This document shows, one piece after another, positions 38,579-47,594 of a stretch of DNA of 64,000 bases. Numbering within the stretch: the stretch's first letter is position 1; every line of letters starts with the position of its first letter. The stretch is from positions 1,612,001-1,676,000 of the forward strand of contig NZ_CP039903.1 of NCBI RefSeq assembly GCF_005221385.1, given 5' to 3'. The position numbers and the translations under genes were made by a program. Source of the DNA: Agrobacterium tumefaciens (lineage in GTDB: Bacteria; Pseudomonadota; Alphaproteobacteria; Rhizobiales; Rhizobiaceae). The notes beneath the pieces are model-generated. The model was not told the DNA's origin. It did no database searches and was given only the letters and a program-made list of their open reading frames with translations.

Positions 38579-39829
38579 GTGACAGAACTTTCACAATCCA
38601 CCGCTTCGCGCGCAGGCTCGATGGGGCGCACGGAATTCATTGCGCTTGCCGCCATGCTGATGGCGCTGAACGCGCTCGCCATCGACATCATGCTGCCCGG
38701 TCTTCAGGAAATCGGCGCATCGCTGGGCGTCGTCAATGAAAACCACCGCCAATACGTGATTTCCACCTATCTTCTCGGCTTCGGTATCGCCCAGCTTCTG
38801 TATGGGCCGATTTCGGACCGTTTCGGACGCCGCAAGCCGATGCTGGTCGGGCTGGCGATCTACATCGTTTCAGCCCTTGCCGTGGTCTTCGTGCCGTCAT
38901 TCTCCGGCCTTTTGCTGCTGCGCTTCATTCAGGGCATCGGTTCGGCGGCGACACGCGTCATCACCATCTCGATCGTGCGTGACATCTATGGCGGCCGTCA
39001 GATGGCGGAAGTCATGTCGCTGATCATGATGGTCTTCATGGTCGTTCCGGTCATCGCGCCCGGCACCGGCCAGATCGTGCTGTTTTTCGGCAACTGGCAC
39101 CTGATCTTCGCCTTCATGGCGGGAATTGCCGCGGTTGTAACCGCCTGGATGTATTTCCGCCTGCCGGAAACCCTGCATCCGGATGATGTCAGGCCTTTCA
39201 CCGCCCGCTCGGTGCTTGGCGGCTTCAAGATCGTGCTCACCAACCGTATCGCGCTCTGTTATACGCTTTCGAGCACCTTCATCTTCGGCGCGCTGTTTGG
39301 CTTCATCAACTCGGCTGAACAGGTCTATAAGGGCATTTATGGCCTTGGCGCATGGTTTGCGGCGGCCTTTGCCGGCGTTGCCCTGTTCATGGCCTTCTCG
39401 TCCTTCATCAATGCAAGGCTGGTCGGCAGGTTCGGCATGCGCAAGCTGTCGCACGGATCGCTGCTCGGCTTCATCGCCATCACCTTCATCTGGCTGGTGG
39501 TGCAAGTGCTTGGACCGGAGCCGATGCCCTTTGCCATCTTCATCGTGTTCTTTGCGCTTGCCATGTTCCAGTTCGGCTGGATCGGCTCGAACTTCAACTC
39601 GCTCGCCATGGAACCGCTCGGCCATGTCGCCGGCACCGCCTCCTCCGTCATCGGTTTCATGGGAACCGTCGGCGGTTCGCTGATCGGCGCCGGCATCGGC
39701 CAAGCTTTCGACGGCACGGCGCTGCCGATGGTGGCCGGCTTCTTCGTCGTCTCCATCATCGGTCTGATCTTCGTGCTGATCGGCGAAAAGGGCATGCTGT
39801 TTCAGGCGCACAACAAGCCGACACGGTAA
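38579..39829 (+). CDS. Bcr/CflA-type MFS multidrug exporter
   Basis: A 416-residue transporter with twelve predicted membrane segments. The MFS signature between helices 2 and 3 is visible as GPISDRFGRRKPMLVG, and the first helix carries ALNALAIDIMLPGL, typical of Bcr/CflA drug-H+ antiporters (DHA1). GTG at 38579 follows the grxD terminator; an ATG at MGRTEF 13 codons on is the alternative. The drug range is unknown. Confidence 0.92.
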   Translation: MTELSQSTASRAGSMGRTEFIALAAMLMALNALAIDIMLPGLQEIGASLGVVNENHRQYVISTYLLGFGIAQLLYGPISDRFGRRKPMLVGLAIYIVSALAVVFVPSFSGLLLLRFIQGIGSAATRVITISIVRDIYGGRQMAEVMSLIMMVFMVVPVIAPGTGQIVLFFGNWHLIFAFMAGIAAVVTAWMYFRLPETLHPDDVRPFTARSVLGGFKIVLTNRIALCYTLSSTFIFGALFGFINSAEQVYKGIYGLGAWFAAAFAGVALFMAFSSFINARLVGRFGMRKLSHGSLLGFIAITFIWLVVQVLGPEPMPFAIFIVFFALAMFQFGWIGSNFNSLAMEPLGHVAGTASSVIGFMGTVGGSLIGAGIGQAFDGTALPMVAGFFVVSIIGLIFVLIGEKGMLFQAHNKPTR

Positions 39830-39849
39830 AGGCGGTTAGAAAAATAAAA

Positions 39850-39880
39850 GGGCGCGGAATTTTGTTCCGCGCCCTTTTTT
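39850..39880 (+). terminator. Intrinsic terminator of the MFS gene
   Basis: GGGCGCGGAA, five-base loop, TTCCGCGCCC and six T's. Confidence 0.93.
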
Positions 39881-39930
39881 ATTTGTCTGCCAATTGCGCT
39901 TCGCTTTCAACGTCGTCCGCTCTCCGCTCT

Positions 39931-39965
39931 CGGCGTCATCCTTGGGTCAAGCCCGAGGATGACGG
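39931..39965. repeat. CCTCGGG-type palindromic repeat
   Basis: Single palindrome CGTCATCCTTGGGTC...GACCC-type arm AAGCCCGAGGATGACG, a member of the family at 52091 and 61942. It lies between the convergent MFS and phosphatase genes. Confidence 0.7.
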
Positions 39966-40011
39966 ATGTCAGACCGGTAAACTCCATCGAACCGCAACGT
40001 GGTCGCGCAAC

Positions 40012-40836
40012 TCACACCGTAAAGATCTTCTCGCGCAGCAATTCCCAGGTCTCCTGATCCGGAGCCAGCAGCAGCCCGCCATCCACATGGCGCGGCAGAT
40101 AGGGCGAACCATCGAGACGCGCGGCATAGGCGCCCGATTCCTGCGAGATCAACGTCCCAGCCAGATGGTCCCAGGGCATAAGCTTGTTATACATCAGGAA
40201 ATGCATGTGGCCGCCGCAGAACAGGCGGTATTCGTGCGCGGCGCAGCGATAGCTGGTGAACAGCCGCACATCCGCAAGGTTCATGAGAATCTTGCGCCGG
40301 GTCTCCACGTCGAAATATCCGGTATTGGCGATGCCGACCATCTGCGACAGGTGGGGCGCCGTCACGACCGACATCTGCGTCTGCGAACCATCTGCCCCAC
40401 AAAGCCACGCGCCGGAACCCTTTTCGGCAATCGCCCAATCATTGCCCATTGGATCGAAGATCAGGCCGGCCACGGTCTCGCCCTTGGAGATGACGCTCAT
40501 CATCACGCCGAACAGCGGCAGGCCGGACGCAAAATTATAGGTGCCGTCGATCGGATCGACCACCACGGCAAGGTCGGCATCGGCAAGCTTGCCGAGCAGC
40601 GAAGCATCAGCCGCCACAGCCTCTTCGCCGATGAACAGCGCATCAGGCATGATATCCTGCACGCGGGCGCGGAGCAGCCGCTCGGCGGCCTCGTCAGCCT
40701 CAGTGACGAGATCGATCGCCTCGGACTTTATCCTGACGTCGCCATCGCCCAGATTGCGGAACCGCGGCAGGATTTCCACCGCCGCCGCCTCCTGAAGCGC
40801 GTTGGCAAGAGAGGCGATGTCGAGTTCGAGAGCCAT
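40012..40836 (-). CDS. Inositol monophosphatase-family protein (copy 2)
   Basis: A 274-residue Mg-dependent phosphatase of the IMPase/FBPase fold. Metal-site motifs are FIGEEAV (Glu), DPIDGTYNFASGLP (Asp/Asp) and PWDHLAGTLI (Asp). The usual WDxAAG is WDHLAG here. Substrates in this family include inositol phosphate, histidinol phosphate and PAP. It is 29 bp after a paralogue with the same motifs, so a tandem duplication is likely. Start at 40836 aligns with the paralogue's start. Confidence 0.92.
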   Translation of the reverse strand: MALELDIASLANALQEAAAVEILPRFRNLGDGDVRIKSEAIDLVTEADEAAERLLRARVQDIMPDALFIGEEAVAADASLLGKLADADLAVVVDPIDGTYNFASGLPLFGVMMSVISKGETVAGLIFDPMGNDWAIAEKGSGAWLCGADGSQTQMSVVTAPHLSQMVGIANTGYFDVETRRKILMNLADVRLFTSYRCAAHEYRLFCGGHMHFLMYNKLMPWDHLAGTLISQESGAYAARLDGSPYLPRHVDGGLLLAPDQETWELLREKIFTV

Positions 40837-40865
40837 GGGCGATATCCTTCCTTGTGATGTACCTG

Positions 40866-41693
40866 CTATAAGGCGACGATTTCCCGTCGCAGCATCTTCC
40901 AGCTTTCCTTGTCGGGAGCCGACAGGATGCCGCCCGCCGTCTGTCCCGGCCGGTAGGGCGTATTGTCGAAACGGGCTGTGTAACCACCCGCTTCCTGATG
41001 AACGAGCACACCGGCAAGATGATCCCACGGCATCAGCTTTTCATGGCCGATGAAATGCAGCTTGCCGGCCGAAGCAAGCCAATATTCATGGGCAGAACAA
41101 TTCAGCGAAAATGCCATCTTGATCTTCGCCATATTGGCGGCGATGACAGGACGGCGATCCTCGTGGCTGTGACCCCAGGAAAAAATGCCAACCATCTCGG
41201 ATAGCGGCGCGGGATCCGCGACCCTGAGCTTGGCCTGCGAGCCGTTTTTGCGGTGGAGATAAGCGCCCTCGCCTTTCAGCGCAACAATGGTATCGCCCAT
41301 GACGGGATCATGGATGAAGCCCGCCACCGTCTCGCCCTTGACGGTGACTGCAAGCAGCGTGCCGAAAGCCGGAAAGCCGGAAGCATAATTGAACGTGCCA
41401 TCGATGGGATCGATCACGAAGGCAAGCGGCGCATCGGCAAGGGCGGGAATGACTGATGGGTCCGCCTCATACGTTTCTTCGCCGACGATATGGGCCTTCG
41501 GAAACCGCTGTAATAAAGCAGCAGTAATCGCCTTTTCCGCAAGAATATCGGCCTCGGTGACAAGGTCGACGGCGGATGTCTTTTCGGAGATCGCGCCTGC
41601 GTTCAAATTGCGGAAGCGGGGCAGAATTTCCTGGGCGCCGGCAGCGGCGACGGTGGAAACGAGGAAGTCGATATCTTTATCGGAAAGGCTCAT
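40866..41693 (-). CDS. Inositol monophosphatase-family protein (copy 1)
   Basis: A 275-residue paralogue of the gene next to it. It has IVGEETYEAD, DPIDGTFNYASGFPAFG and PWDHLAGVLVHQEAGGY. The N-terminal MSLSDKDIDFLVSTVAAAGAQEILPRFRNL matches copy 2 closely. It begins 20 bp before the ttcA stop on this strand, in the same direction, so ttcA and the two phosphatases may form one transcript. Confidence 0.92.
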   Translation of the reverse strand: MSLSDKDIDFLVSTVAAAGAQEILPRFRNLNAGAISEKTSAVDLVTEADILAEKAITAALLQRFPKAHIVGEETYEADPSVIPALADAPLAFVIDPIDGTFNYASGFPAFGTLLAVTVKGETVAGFIHDPVMGDTIVALKGEGAYLHRKNGSQAKLRVADPAPLSEMVGIFSWGHSHEDRRPVIAANMAKIKMAFSLNCSAHEYWLASAGKLHFIGHEKLMPWDHLAGVLVHQEAGGYTARFDNTPYRPGQTAGGILSAPDKESWKMLRREIVAL

Positions 41694-41712
41694 GGCGCGG
41701 GGCACTTCTTCA

Positions 41713-42651
41713 TCAGGGAGGGCTGGCCTCCCTACGCTCTTCAGGTGACGCCCCGGTGACAGCAAGCGCCGAAAAATCAAAAAGCTTGGGATCAAGCAGA
41801 TGCGACGGATTAACATGGGCAAGCGCCCGCAGCATCACGTCCTTGCGGCCCGGCATGCGCCTTTCGATGTCGGCCAGCATCTCCTTCATGGCATTGCGCT
41901 GAAGCCCGTCCTGAGAGCCGCAGAGGTCGCAGGGAATGATCGGGAATTCCATCGCCGCCGCAAATTTCGCCATATCATCCTCGGCGCAATAGGCAAGCGG
42001 GCGCATGACCATCAGGTCGCCCTCGTCATTCATCAGCTTCGCCGGCATGCCGGCAAGACGACCGCCATGGAAGAAGTTCATGAAAAAGGTTTCGAGAATA
42101 TCCTCGCGGTGATGACCGAGCAGCAGTGCGTCGCAGCCTTCCTCCCGCGCGATGCGGTAGAGATTGCCGCGCCTGAGCCGCGAACAGAGCGAACAGTAGG
42201 TGCCGCCGGAAGGCACCTTTTCCTTCACCACCGAATAGGTATCGCGATATTCGATGCGATGGGCGACACCGATCTTCGCCAGATACTCCGGCAGCACATG
42301 CTTCGGAAAATTCGGCTGACCCTGATCGAGATTGCAGGCCACCAGTTCCACCGGTAAAAGCCCGCGCCATTTGAGATCAAGCAGCAGCGCGAGCAGCCCA
42401 TAGCTGTCCTTGCCGCCGGAAAGGCCGACCAGCCAGCGCTTCTGACCGTTCAGCATGCCGAAATCTTCAAACGCCTGGCGCACATTGCGCAGCAGCCGCT
42501 TGCGCAGCTTGTTGAACGAGACAGACCGCGGCGCATTGTCGAACAGCGGATGCGAGCTGCCGTTTTCCTCGGACGCGTCCTGATCCGCCCCAATCTGGTC
42601 GGCGCCAACCTGATCTACAAAGTCATCGATCTTGGTGAGAATGTTCATCAT
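41713..42651 (-). CDS. ttcA: tRNA 2-thiocytidine synthase TtcA
   Basis: TtcA (312 residues) thiolates cytidine 32 of certain tRNAs with an Fe-S cluster and ATP. Visible are the PP-loop [14 protein letters not shown], the cluster cysteines in [12 protein letters not shown] and the third in IPCDLCGSQ. The N-terminal 35 residues ([18 protein letters not shown]) are a non-conserved acidic extension with a short repeat. It needs SUF-made clusters, which fits the genome's single SUF system. Confidence 0.94.
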   Translation of the reverse strand: MMNILTKIDDFVDQVGADQIGADQDASEENGSSHPLFDNAPRSVSFNKLRKRLLRNVRQAFEDFGMLNGQKRWLVGLSGGKDSYGLLALLLDLKWRGLLPVELVACNLDQGQPNFPKHVLPEYLAKIGVAHRIEYRDTYSVVKEKVPSGGTYCSLCSRLRRGNLYRIAREEGCDALLLGHHREDILETFFMNFFHGGRLAGMPAKLMNDEGDLMVMRPLAYCAEDDMAKFAAAMEFPIIPCDLCGSQDGLQRNAMKEMLADIERRMPGRKDVMLRALAHVNPSHLLDPKLFDFSALAVTGASPEERREASPP

Positions 42652-42712
42652 CAGCTCGCTCCGGCACGACTGCCGTTCTTAGTGCAGGCAATGCCCCCAT
42701 CTGCCGGCAATA

Positions 42713-43642
42713 TCAAGCCCCGAATACCGACCAGCCGGTTTTCGTCGCCAGCAATTCCAGCGCCTGTGACCCGAGCGCCGAATTGCCGACCTTGTTGAGA
42801 CCCGGCGACCAGACCGCAATCGAGGCATTGCCCGGCGCCACCGCCATGATACCGCCGCCGACGCCGCTCTTGCCCGGCAGGCCGACATGATAGGCGAAAT
42901 CGCCCGATCCGTCATAGTGGCCACAGGTCAGCATCAGCGCATTGATGCGCCGTGCGCGGCGGTCGGAGACCACGGTGTGACCCGTCAGCGGGTTGCGGCC
43001 GCGATTGGCAAGGAACAGCCCGGCGCGCGAAAGCTGCGCACAGGTCATCGACAGCGCGCACTGATGGAAATAAACGCCGAGCGTATGTTCCACCGGGTGG
43101 TGCAGATTGCCGAAGGAGCGCATGAAATTGGCGAGTGCGAAATTGCGGAAACCCGTCGCCTGCTCGGATTTCGCCACCGTGTCGTCGATGCTGATCGTAT
43201 CATCATCCGCGAGATAGCGCACGAAGCGCAGAAGCTCACCGATTGCCTCACGCGGCTGGTGGCCGGAAAGAACGATATCGGTCACCACGATCGCGCCGGC
43301 ATTCACGAAGGGATTGCGCGGAATACCGTGCTCATGTTCCAGCTGGACGATGGAGTTGAAGGAAGAGCCTGAAGGTTCGCGCCCCACCCGGTTCCACACC
43401 GTCTCACCGGCCTTGCCGAGCGCCAGCGTCAGCATGAAGACCTTGGAGATGCTCTGGATCGAAAACGGCGTGAGCGCATTGCCGGCCGTATAGGTGGTTC
43501 CATCGACGGTGGTGATGGCAATGCCGAACTGGTTGGGATCGACCTTGGCGAGTTCGGGAATGTAATCCGCAACCTTCCCCTCACCCAGCCGCGGCAGCAT
43601 GCTGTCGTAAATGGAATCGACGATCGCCTGAATATCCTGCAT
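42713..43642 (-). CDS. glsA: Glutaminase
   Basis: A 309-residue glutaminase of the serine-dependent GlsA family, releasing ammonia and glutamate. It shows [12 protein letters not shown] (Ser-x-x-Lys), the [14 protein letters not shown] loop, [10 protein letters not shown], and the [27 protein letters not shown] glycine-rich region. Glutaminases of this type help with acid resistance in some bacteria. It lies 61 bp upstream of ttcA in the same direction. Confidence 0.96.
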   Translation of the reverse strand: MQDIQAIVDSIYDSMLPRLGEGKVADYIPELAKVDPNQFGIAITTVDGTTYTAGNALTPFSIQSISKVFMLTLALGKAGETVWNRVGREPSGSSFNSIVQLEHEHGIPRNPFVNAGAIVVTDIVLSGHQPREAIGELLRFVRYLADDDTISIDDTVAKSEQATGFRNFALANFMRSFGNLHHPVEHTLGVYFHQCALSMTCAQLSRAGLFLANRGRNPLTGHTVVSDRRARRINALMLTCGHYDGSGDFAYHVGLPGKSGVGGGIMAVAPGNASIAVWSPGLNKVGNSALGSQALELLATKTGWSVFGA

Positions 43643-43663
43643 GCAAAGCCTTCCCCAGCAAAC

Positions 43664-43690
43664 AAAAAAGCCGCCCCGAGGGGCGGCTTT
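43664..43690 (-). terminator. Intrinsic terminator of rpsD
   Basis: On the minus strand AAGCCGCCCC, two-base loop, GGGGCGGCTT and six T's, 22 bp after the rpsD stop. Confidence 0.93.
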
Positions 43691-43711
43691 CTCAATACTG
43701 AAACGCGTCGA

Positions 43712-44329
43712 TTAACGCGAGTAGAATTCGACGACCAGATGCGGTTCCATGACGACCGGGTACGGAACGTCGGAAAGCGACGGAACGCGTGCGTAGGTCG
43801 CAACCATCTTGTTGTGGTCGACTTCGATGTAATCAGGAACGTCACGCTCAGCGAGCTGAACGGCTTCGAGAACCGTAACCAGCTGCTTGGACTTCTGACG
43901 AACTTCGATAACGTCGCCAGCCTTGCAACGGTAAGAACCGATGTTGACGCGAACGCCGTTAACCGTGACGTGGCCATGGTTGATGAACTGGCGCGATGCG
44001 AAAACGGTCGGAACGAACTTGGCGCGGTAGACGATGGCGTCCAGACGCGACTCGAGCAGGCCGATCAGGTTTTCAGAAGTATCACCCTTGCGACGGTTTG
44101 CTTCGTCAAAGGTGGCGCGGAACTGCTTTTCGCGCAGTTCGCCGTAGTAGCCCTTGAGCTTCTGCTTGGCGCGCAGCTGCGTGCCGAAGTCGCTCATCTT
44201 GCCCTTGCGGCGCTGGCCGTGCTGGCCCGGGCCGTATTCGCGGCGGTTTACCGGGGACTTCGGACGACCCCAGATGTTTTCGCCCATGCGGCGGTCGATT
44301 TTGTACTTGGCCGATTCGCGCTTGCTCAT
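43712..44329 (-). CDS. rpsD: 30S ribosomal protein S4
   Basis: S4 (205 residues) starts assembly of the small ribosomal subunit. The sequence shows [20 protein letters not shown], the [24 protein letters not shown] stretch and the S4 RNA-binding fold [34 protein letters not shown]. In alphaproteobacteria rpsD is usually a single-gene unit, as here. AAGGAAA precedes the ATG on the minus strand. Confidence 0.99.
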   Translation of the reverse strand: MSKRESAKYKIDRRMGENIWGRPKSPVNRREYGPGQHGQRRKGKMSDFGTQLRAKQKLKGYYGELREKQFRATFDEANRRKGDTSENLIGLLESRLDAIVYRAKFVPTVFASRQFINHGHVTVNGVRVNIGSYRCKAGDVIEVRQKSKQLVTVLEAVQLAERDVPDYIEVDHNKMVATYARVPSLSDVPYPVVMEPHLVVEFYSR

Positions 44330-44781
44330 CGTATTTCCTTCTCAAAAGGTTATGCCGGTCTGTTACCAAACCGGTTTAAGGAAACACGCCCTCCTCTGAA
44401 GCCCGTTTCAGGGCCTCTGACAGGCTTCTCACATGCAAATGGAGAAACCACGGGACATGTCGGTGATATTGACCGCCGAACGTCAGCCTTTAAACTGCAA
44501 GGCAGTCAACAAAACACACCGGACATCACTGCCCGGCGTTGGGGCGGCTTCTATAGTCGTTTTACAAATTTGTCAAACAGCGCCTGCCGATTTTTTTTAC
44601 GAGCTTGCCCTTGAAAACATCGAGGGGCCACCCATTTACCCATCGTGATCAGAACTCGGGCCCCTCTGACGTGTTACCGGACAACACGTGATGTCGAGTT
44701 TCTTTAGGTTGGGGCCCACGTATATTCTTGACACACGTTCCCCATCCGCAAAGCCAACCTCGTCCGGCTAAAGGTTGACTG
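44330..44781 (+). promoter_or_regulatory. 450-bp gap with structured leader before the TerC gene
   Basis: No gene is visible between rpsD and the TerC gene. The part nearest the TerC gene is rich in structure: GAGGGGCC...GGCCCCTC (about 44622-44666), CGTGTT...AACACG (about 44670-44689), and AGGTTGG (44706-44712) pairing with CCAACCT (44754-44760). The last element can instead pair with AGGTTG (44772-44777), which holds the ribosome-binding AAAGG. This is a plausible ON/OFF switch. I could not match it to the yybP-ykoY manganese riboswitch. Confidence 0.5.
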
Positions 44782-45765
44782 ATGGAGTTTCTCCTCAACG
44801 ATTTTCTCGGCACCCCCACATGGATGTGGGCGGTCTTCATTTCTCTTGTCCTTGGCCTCTTGGCGCTCGATCTGGGCGTGCTGCACAAGAATTCCAAGGA
44901 AATCGGCATTCGCGAAAGCCTGCTGATGTCAGGCTTCTACATCGCCATCGGCTTGGCCTTCGGCGGCTGGATCTGGTATCAGTCCGGCCAGCAGTCGGCG
45001 ATGGAATATGTCACCGGCTTCGTGGTCGAAAAAAGCCTGGCGATGGACAATATCTTCATCATCGCCATGATCTTCTCCTATTTCGCCATTCCCCGCCAAT
45101 ATCAGCACCGCGTGCTGCTTTGGGGTATCCTCGGCGTCATCATCCTGCGCGGCATCATGATTGCCGGTGGTGCTGCCATCGTCGAAAACTTCCACTGGGT
45201 GCTTTATCTCTTTGCGGCCTTCCTCGTCTTCACGGGCCTCAAGATGCTGTTCTCGTCCGACCATGACGAGGCCGATATCGGCAATAACCGCATCCTGAAA
45301 TTCCTGCGCAGCCGCCTGCCGGTGACGGAGAAGCTGCATGGCGAGAAGTTCTTCGTCAAGGAAACGGATGCAGCCACTGGCAAGCTGAAGACCTTCGTGA
45401 CGCCCCTGTTTCTGGCGCTGATCATGGTCGAAATCGCCGACCTGATCTTCGCGGTCGACTCGATCCCGGCGATCTTCGCGATCACCACCGATCCGTTTAT
45501 CGTCTACACCTCGAATATCTTCGCGATCCTTGGCCTGCGCGCCCTCTATTTTGCGCTCGCCGCCCTGATCCACCGCTTCGCTTATCTGAAATATGCGCTG
45601 GCTGCGGTTCTGGTTTTCGTCGGTTCGAAGATTTTCGTGGCGGATATGCTCGGCATCGCCAAGATCCCGCCCGCCGTCTCGCTGGGTGTCACGGTCGCCA
45701 TCCTCGCAACCGGCATCGTCGGTTCGCTGATCGCGACGCGAAAGGAAGCAAAGGCCATCGAGTAA
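44782..45765 (+). CDS. TerC/Alx-family integral membrane protein
   Basis: A 327-residue protein with about nine membrane segments. The family signature is clear: VVEKSLAMDNIFIIAMIFSYF (acidic Asp in the membrane) and MVEIADLIFAVDSIPAIFAIT. TerC/Alx/MntP-linked proteins export or handle Mn2+ and support metal loading of secreted proteins. The structured leader upstream suggests ion- or pH-dependent control, as for E. coli alx, but the mechanism here is unknown. Confidence 0.93.
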   Translation: MEFLLNDFLGTPTWMWAVFISLVLGLLALDLGVLHKNSKEIGIRESLLMSGFYIAIGLAFGGWIWYQSGQQSAMEYVTGFVVEKSLAMDNIFIIAMIFSYFAIPRQYQHRVLLWGILGVIILRGIMIAGGAAIVENFHWVLYLFAAFLVFTGLKMLFSSDHDEADIGNNRILKFLRSRLPVTEKLHGEKFFVKETDAATGKLKTFVTPLFLALIMVEIADLIFAVDSIPAIFAITTDPFIVYTSNIFAILGLRALYFALAALIHRFAYLKYALAAVLVFVGSKIFVADMLGIAKIPPAVSLGVTVAILATGIVGSLIATRKEAKAIE

Positions 45766-45778
45766 GGATGAGCAAGAT

Positions 45779-45800
45779 GAGGAGGCGGTAACGCCTCCTC
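45779..45800 (+). terminator. Hairpin after the TerC gene
   Basis: GAGGAGGCG, GTAA loop, CGCCTCCTC, directly after the stop. There is no T-run, so it is a weak terminator at best. Confidence 0.55.
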
Positions 45801-45806
45801 ACACGC

Positions 45807-45920
45807 CGTCACCCCGGACTTGATCCGGGGTCCAGCGCGATCAAGTCCTTGATCGCAACAGACTCGTCTCACGGCGCAGACGCGCCGTGGCTGGATGCCG
45901 GATCAAGTCCGGCATGACGG
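45807..45920 (+). repeat. 114-bp dispersed repeat, copy 1
   Basis: Begins CGTCACCCCGGACTTGATCC and ends CCGGATCAAGTCCGGCATGACGG. It matches 49418-49531 in the same direction over 114 bases with few differences. Internal palindromes (CACGGCGCAGACGCGCCGTG and CCCCGGACT...) suggest a folded RNA or cruciform. It lies between the convergent TerC and HerA-like genes. Confidence 0.9.
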
Positions 45921-45950
45921 AAGGTATGTCAAACAAGCAGCCTGCCTACC

Positions 45951-47468
45951 TCACTCCGCTGCCAGTCTGGCATCATCCTCAGCCGCATCCGCATCGCCGG
46001 GTGCGGTTTTTGCGTCGAGATCAGGGAAAGCCACGATGCGCTTGCCGGAGAAATCGGCATGCACCACCACAAGCTCCTTCTCCTCGAAATAACCGAGCAG
46101 ACGGCGAGCGCGGCGAGCGGAATGCGTGCCGTACGCACGGGCAATGCGGGCATCCGACGGGCAAGGCTCTTCACCCAGCGCCGCCTTGACGAGCAGCAGG
46201 AAGACGCCCTGCAGATCATCGGAAACCGACATCGACAATTCCAGGGCCTTCTCCCAGCCTTCGCTTGCCGCCATCGCCGCATCAACGCCTGAGCGGGCAA
46301 TCGCCACCTGCCGGCGGAATTCCGGCAGCGTCATCGGCGTGCCGGGAATACGGCGCATACGGGCGCGCACCAGAAAATCCTGATAAAGCACGGCATCCGT
46401 GCGATAGGCCGATTGCGGATCGTCGAGAATTTCAACGAGCACGGCCCCGATCTTTTCCTCGCGCTCCTCCGGCGTCAGTTCCGGCTGACCGGCACGCGGA
46501 GACTGCTCCGGTGAAGGGCCAACGGCAGCGGGCGTGGAACGGGAGAGTTCGGCCAGAATATCCGTGGTCGGACGCGGCGCTGGTGGCGTCCGGCGCACGA
46601 CAGCGCGCGTGAATTCTTCCGGATCCGGCGTGAAGATCAGGTCTTCCACATCCTGCGGCGCATCCGGCAGCGGCATCAGCTTCGGCGAGGACGAGCGCGC
46701 CGAGGTTTCCACCGCACCGATGACGATGGGCAGCGGACGGCGCGACAGCGCAGGCCCGAGCGCCACGAAGTTGCCGCGCTGCAGATCGCGGAACATTTCC
46801 GCCTGCCGCCGATCCATGCCGAGCAGATCGGCCGCACGCGCCATATCGATATCGAGGAAGGTGCGGCCCATCAGGAAGTTCGAGGCTTCCGCCGCCACGT
46901 TCTTGGCGAGCTTCGCCAGACGCTGGGTGGCGATGACGCCGGCAAGCCCGCGTTTACGGCCACGGCACATCAGATTGGTCATGGCGCCCAGCGACGCCTT
47001 GCGGGCATCCTCCGTCACTTCGCCGGCAACGGAGGGCGCAAACATCTGCGCCTCATCCACCACCACAAGCACGGGATACCAGAATTCGCGGTCCGCATCG
47101 AACAGGCCGTTGAGGAATGCGGCTGCGGCCCGCATCTGCTGTTCGACATCAAGGCCTTCCAGCGTCAGCACGCAGGAAACGCGGTGCTGGCGAATGCGGT
47201 TGGCGATACCTGCAAGTTCCGCTTCGGTGCGCTCGCCATCCACCACCACATGGCCGAACCTGTCGGAAAGCGTGACGAAATCACCCTCGGGATCGATGAT
47301 GACCTGCTGCACCCATTGCGCCGATTGCTCCAGCAGCCGGCGCAGGAGATGCGACTTGCCGGAACCGGAATTGCCCTGCACCAGCAAACGCGTCGCAAGC
47401 AATTCCTCGATATCGAGCTTGGCCTGCTGCCCGCCCGATAGGGTTCCCATGTCGATGCCGACCTGCAA
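45951..47468 (-). CDS. HerA/DUF87-like ATPase
   Basis: A 505-residue P-loop ATPase of the HerA/FtsK class. It shows VQGNSGSGKSHLLRRLLE (Walker A), QQVIIDPEGDF, LVVVDEAQMFAP (Walker B) and the ATQRLAKL sensor. The C-terminal third has a Pro-rich linker (RTPPAPRPTTDILAEL) and a helical domain (DARIARAYGTHSARRARRLLGYFEE) that may be a small winged helix. HerA works with the nuclease NurA in archaea; no such nuclease gene is adjacent. Function in bacteria with this architecture is not established. Confidence 0.88.
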   Translation of the reverse strand: MQVGIDMGTLSGGQQAKLDIEELLATRLLVQGNSGSGKSHLLRRLLEQSAQWVQQVIIDPEGDFVTLSDRFGHVVVDGERTEAELAGIANRIRQHRVSCVLTLEGLDVEQQMRAAAAFLNGLFDADREFWYPVLVVVDEAQMFAPSVAGEVTEDARKASLGAMTNLMCRGRKRGLAGVIATQRLAKLAKNVAAEASNFLMGRTFLDIDMARAADLLGMDRRQAEMFRDLQRGNFVALGPALSRRPLPIVIGAVETSARSSSPKLMPLPDAPQDVEDLIFTPDPEEFTRAVVRRTPPAPRPTTDILAELSRSTPAAVGPSPEQSPRAGQPELTPEEREEKIGAVLVEILDDPQSAYRTDAVLYQDFLVRARMRRIPGTPMTLPEFRRQVAIARSGVDAAMAASEGWEKALELSMSVSDDLQGVFLLLVKAALGEEPCPSDARIARAYGTHSARRARRLLGYFEEKELVVVHADFSGKRIVAFPDLDAKTAPGDADAAEDDARLAAE

Positions 47469-47594
47469 TGTTCCGTTCCTCGTGCTGCATCTGATCCGGC
47501 CGATTCCCCTGGCGGCGGCCGAACATACTCTTTACCAAAAAATCGCCGGTTGCGTCTGCCCCATGCCGATAATGCACAGGCAATTGCACTGCCT

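Noticed and set aside
44420..44781. yybP-ykoY manganese riboswitch before the TerC gene
   Set aside because: The conserved core of that riboswitch is not visible, although alternative pairings exist; reported only as an unnamed structured leader.
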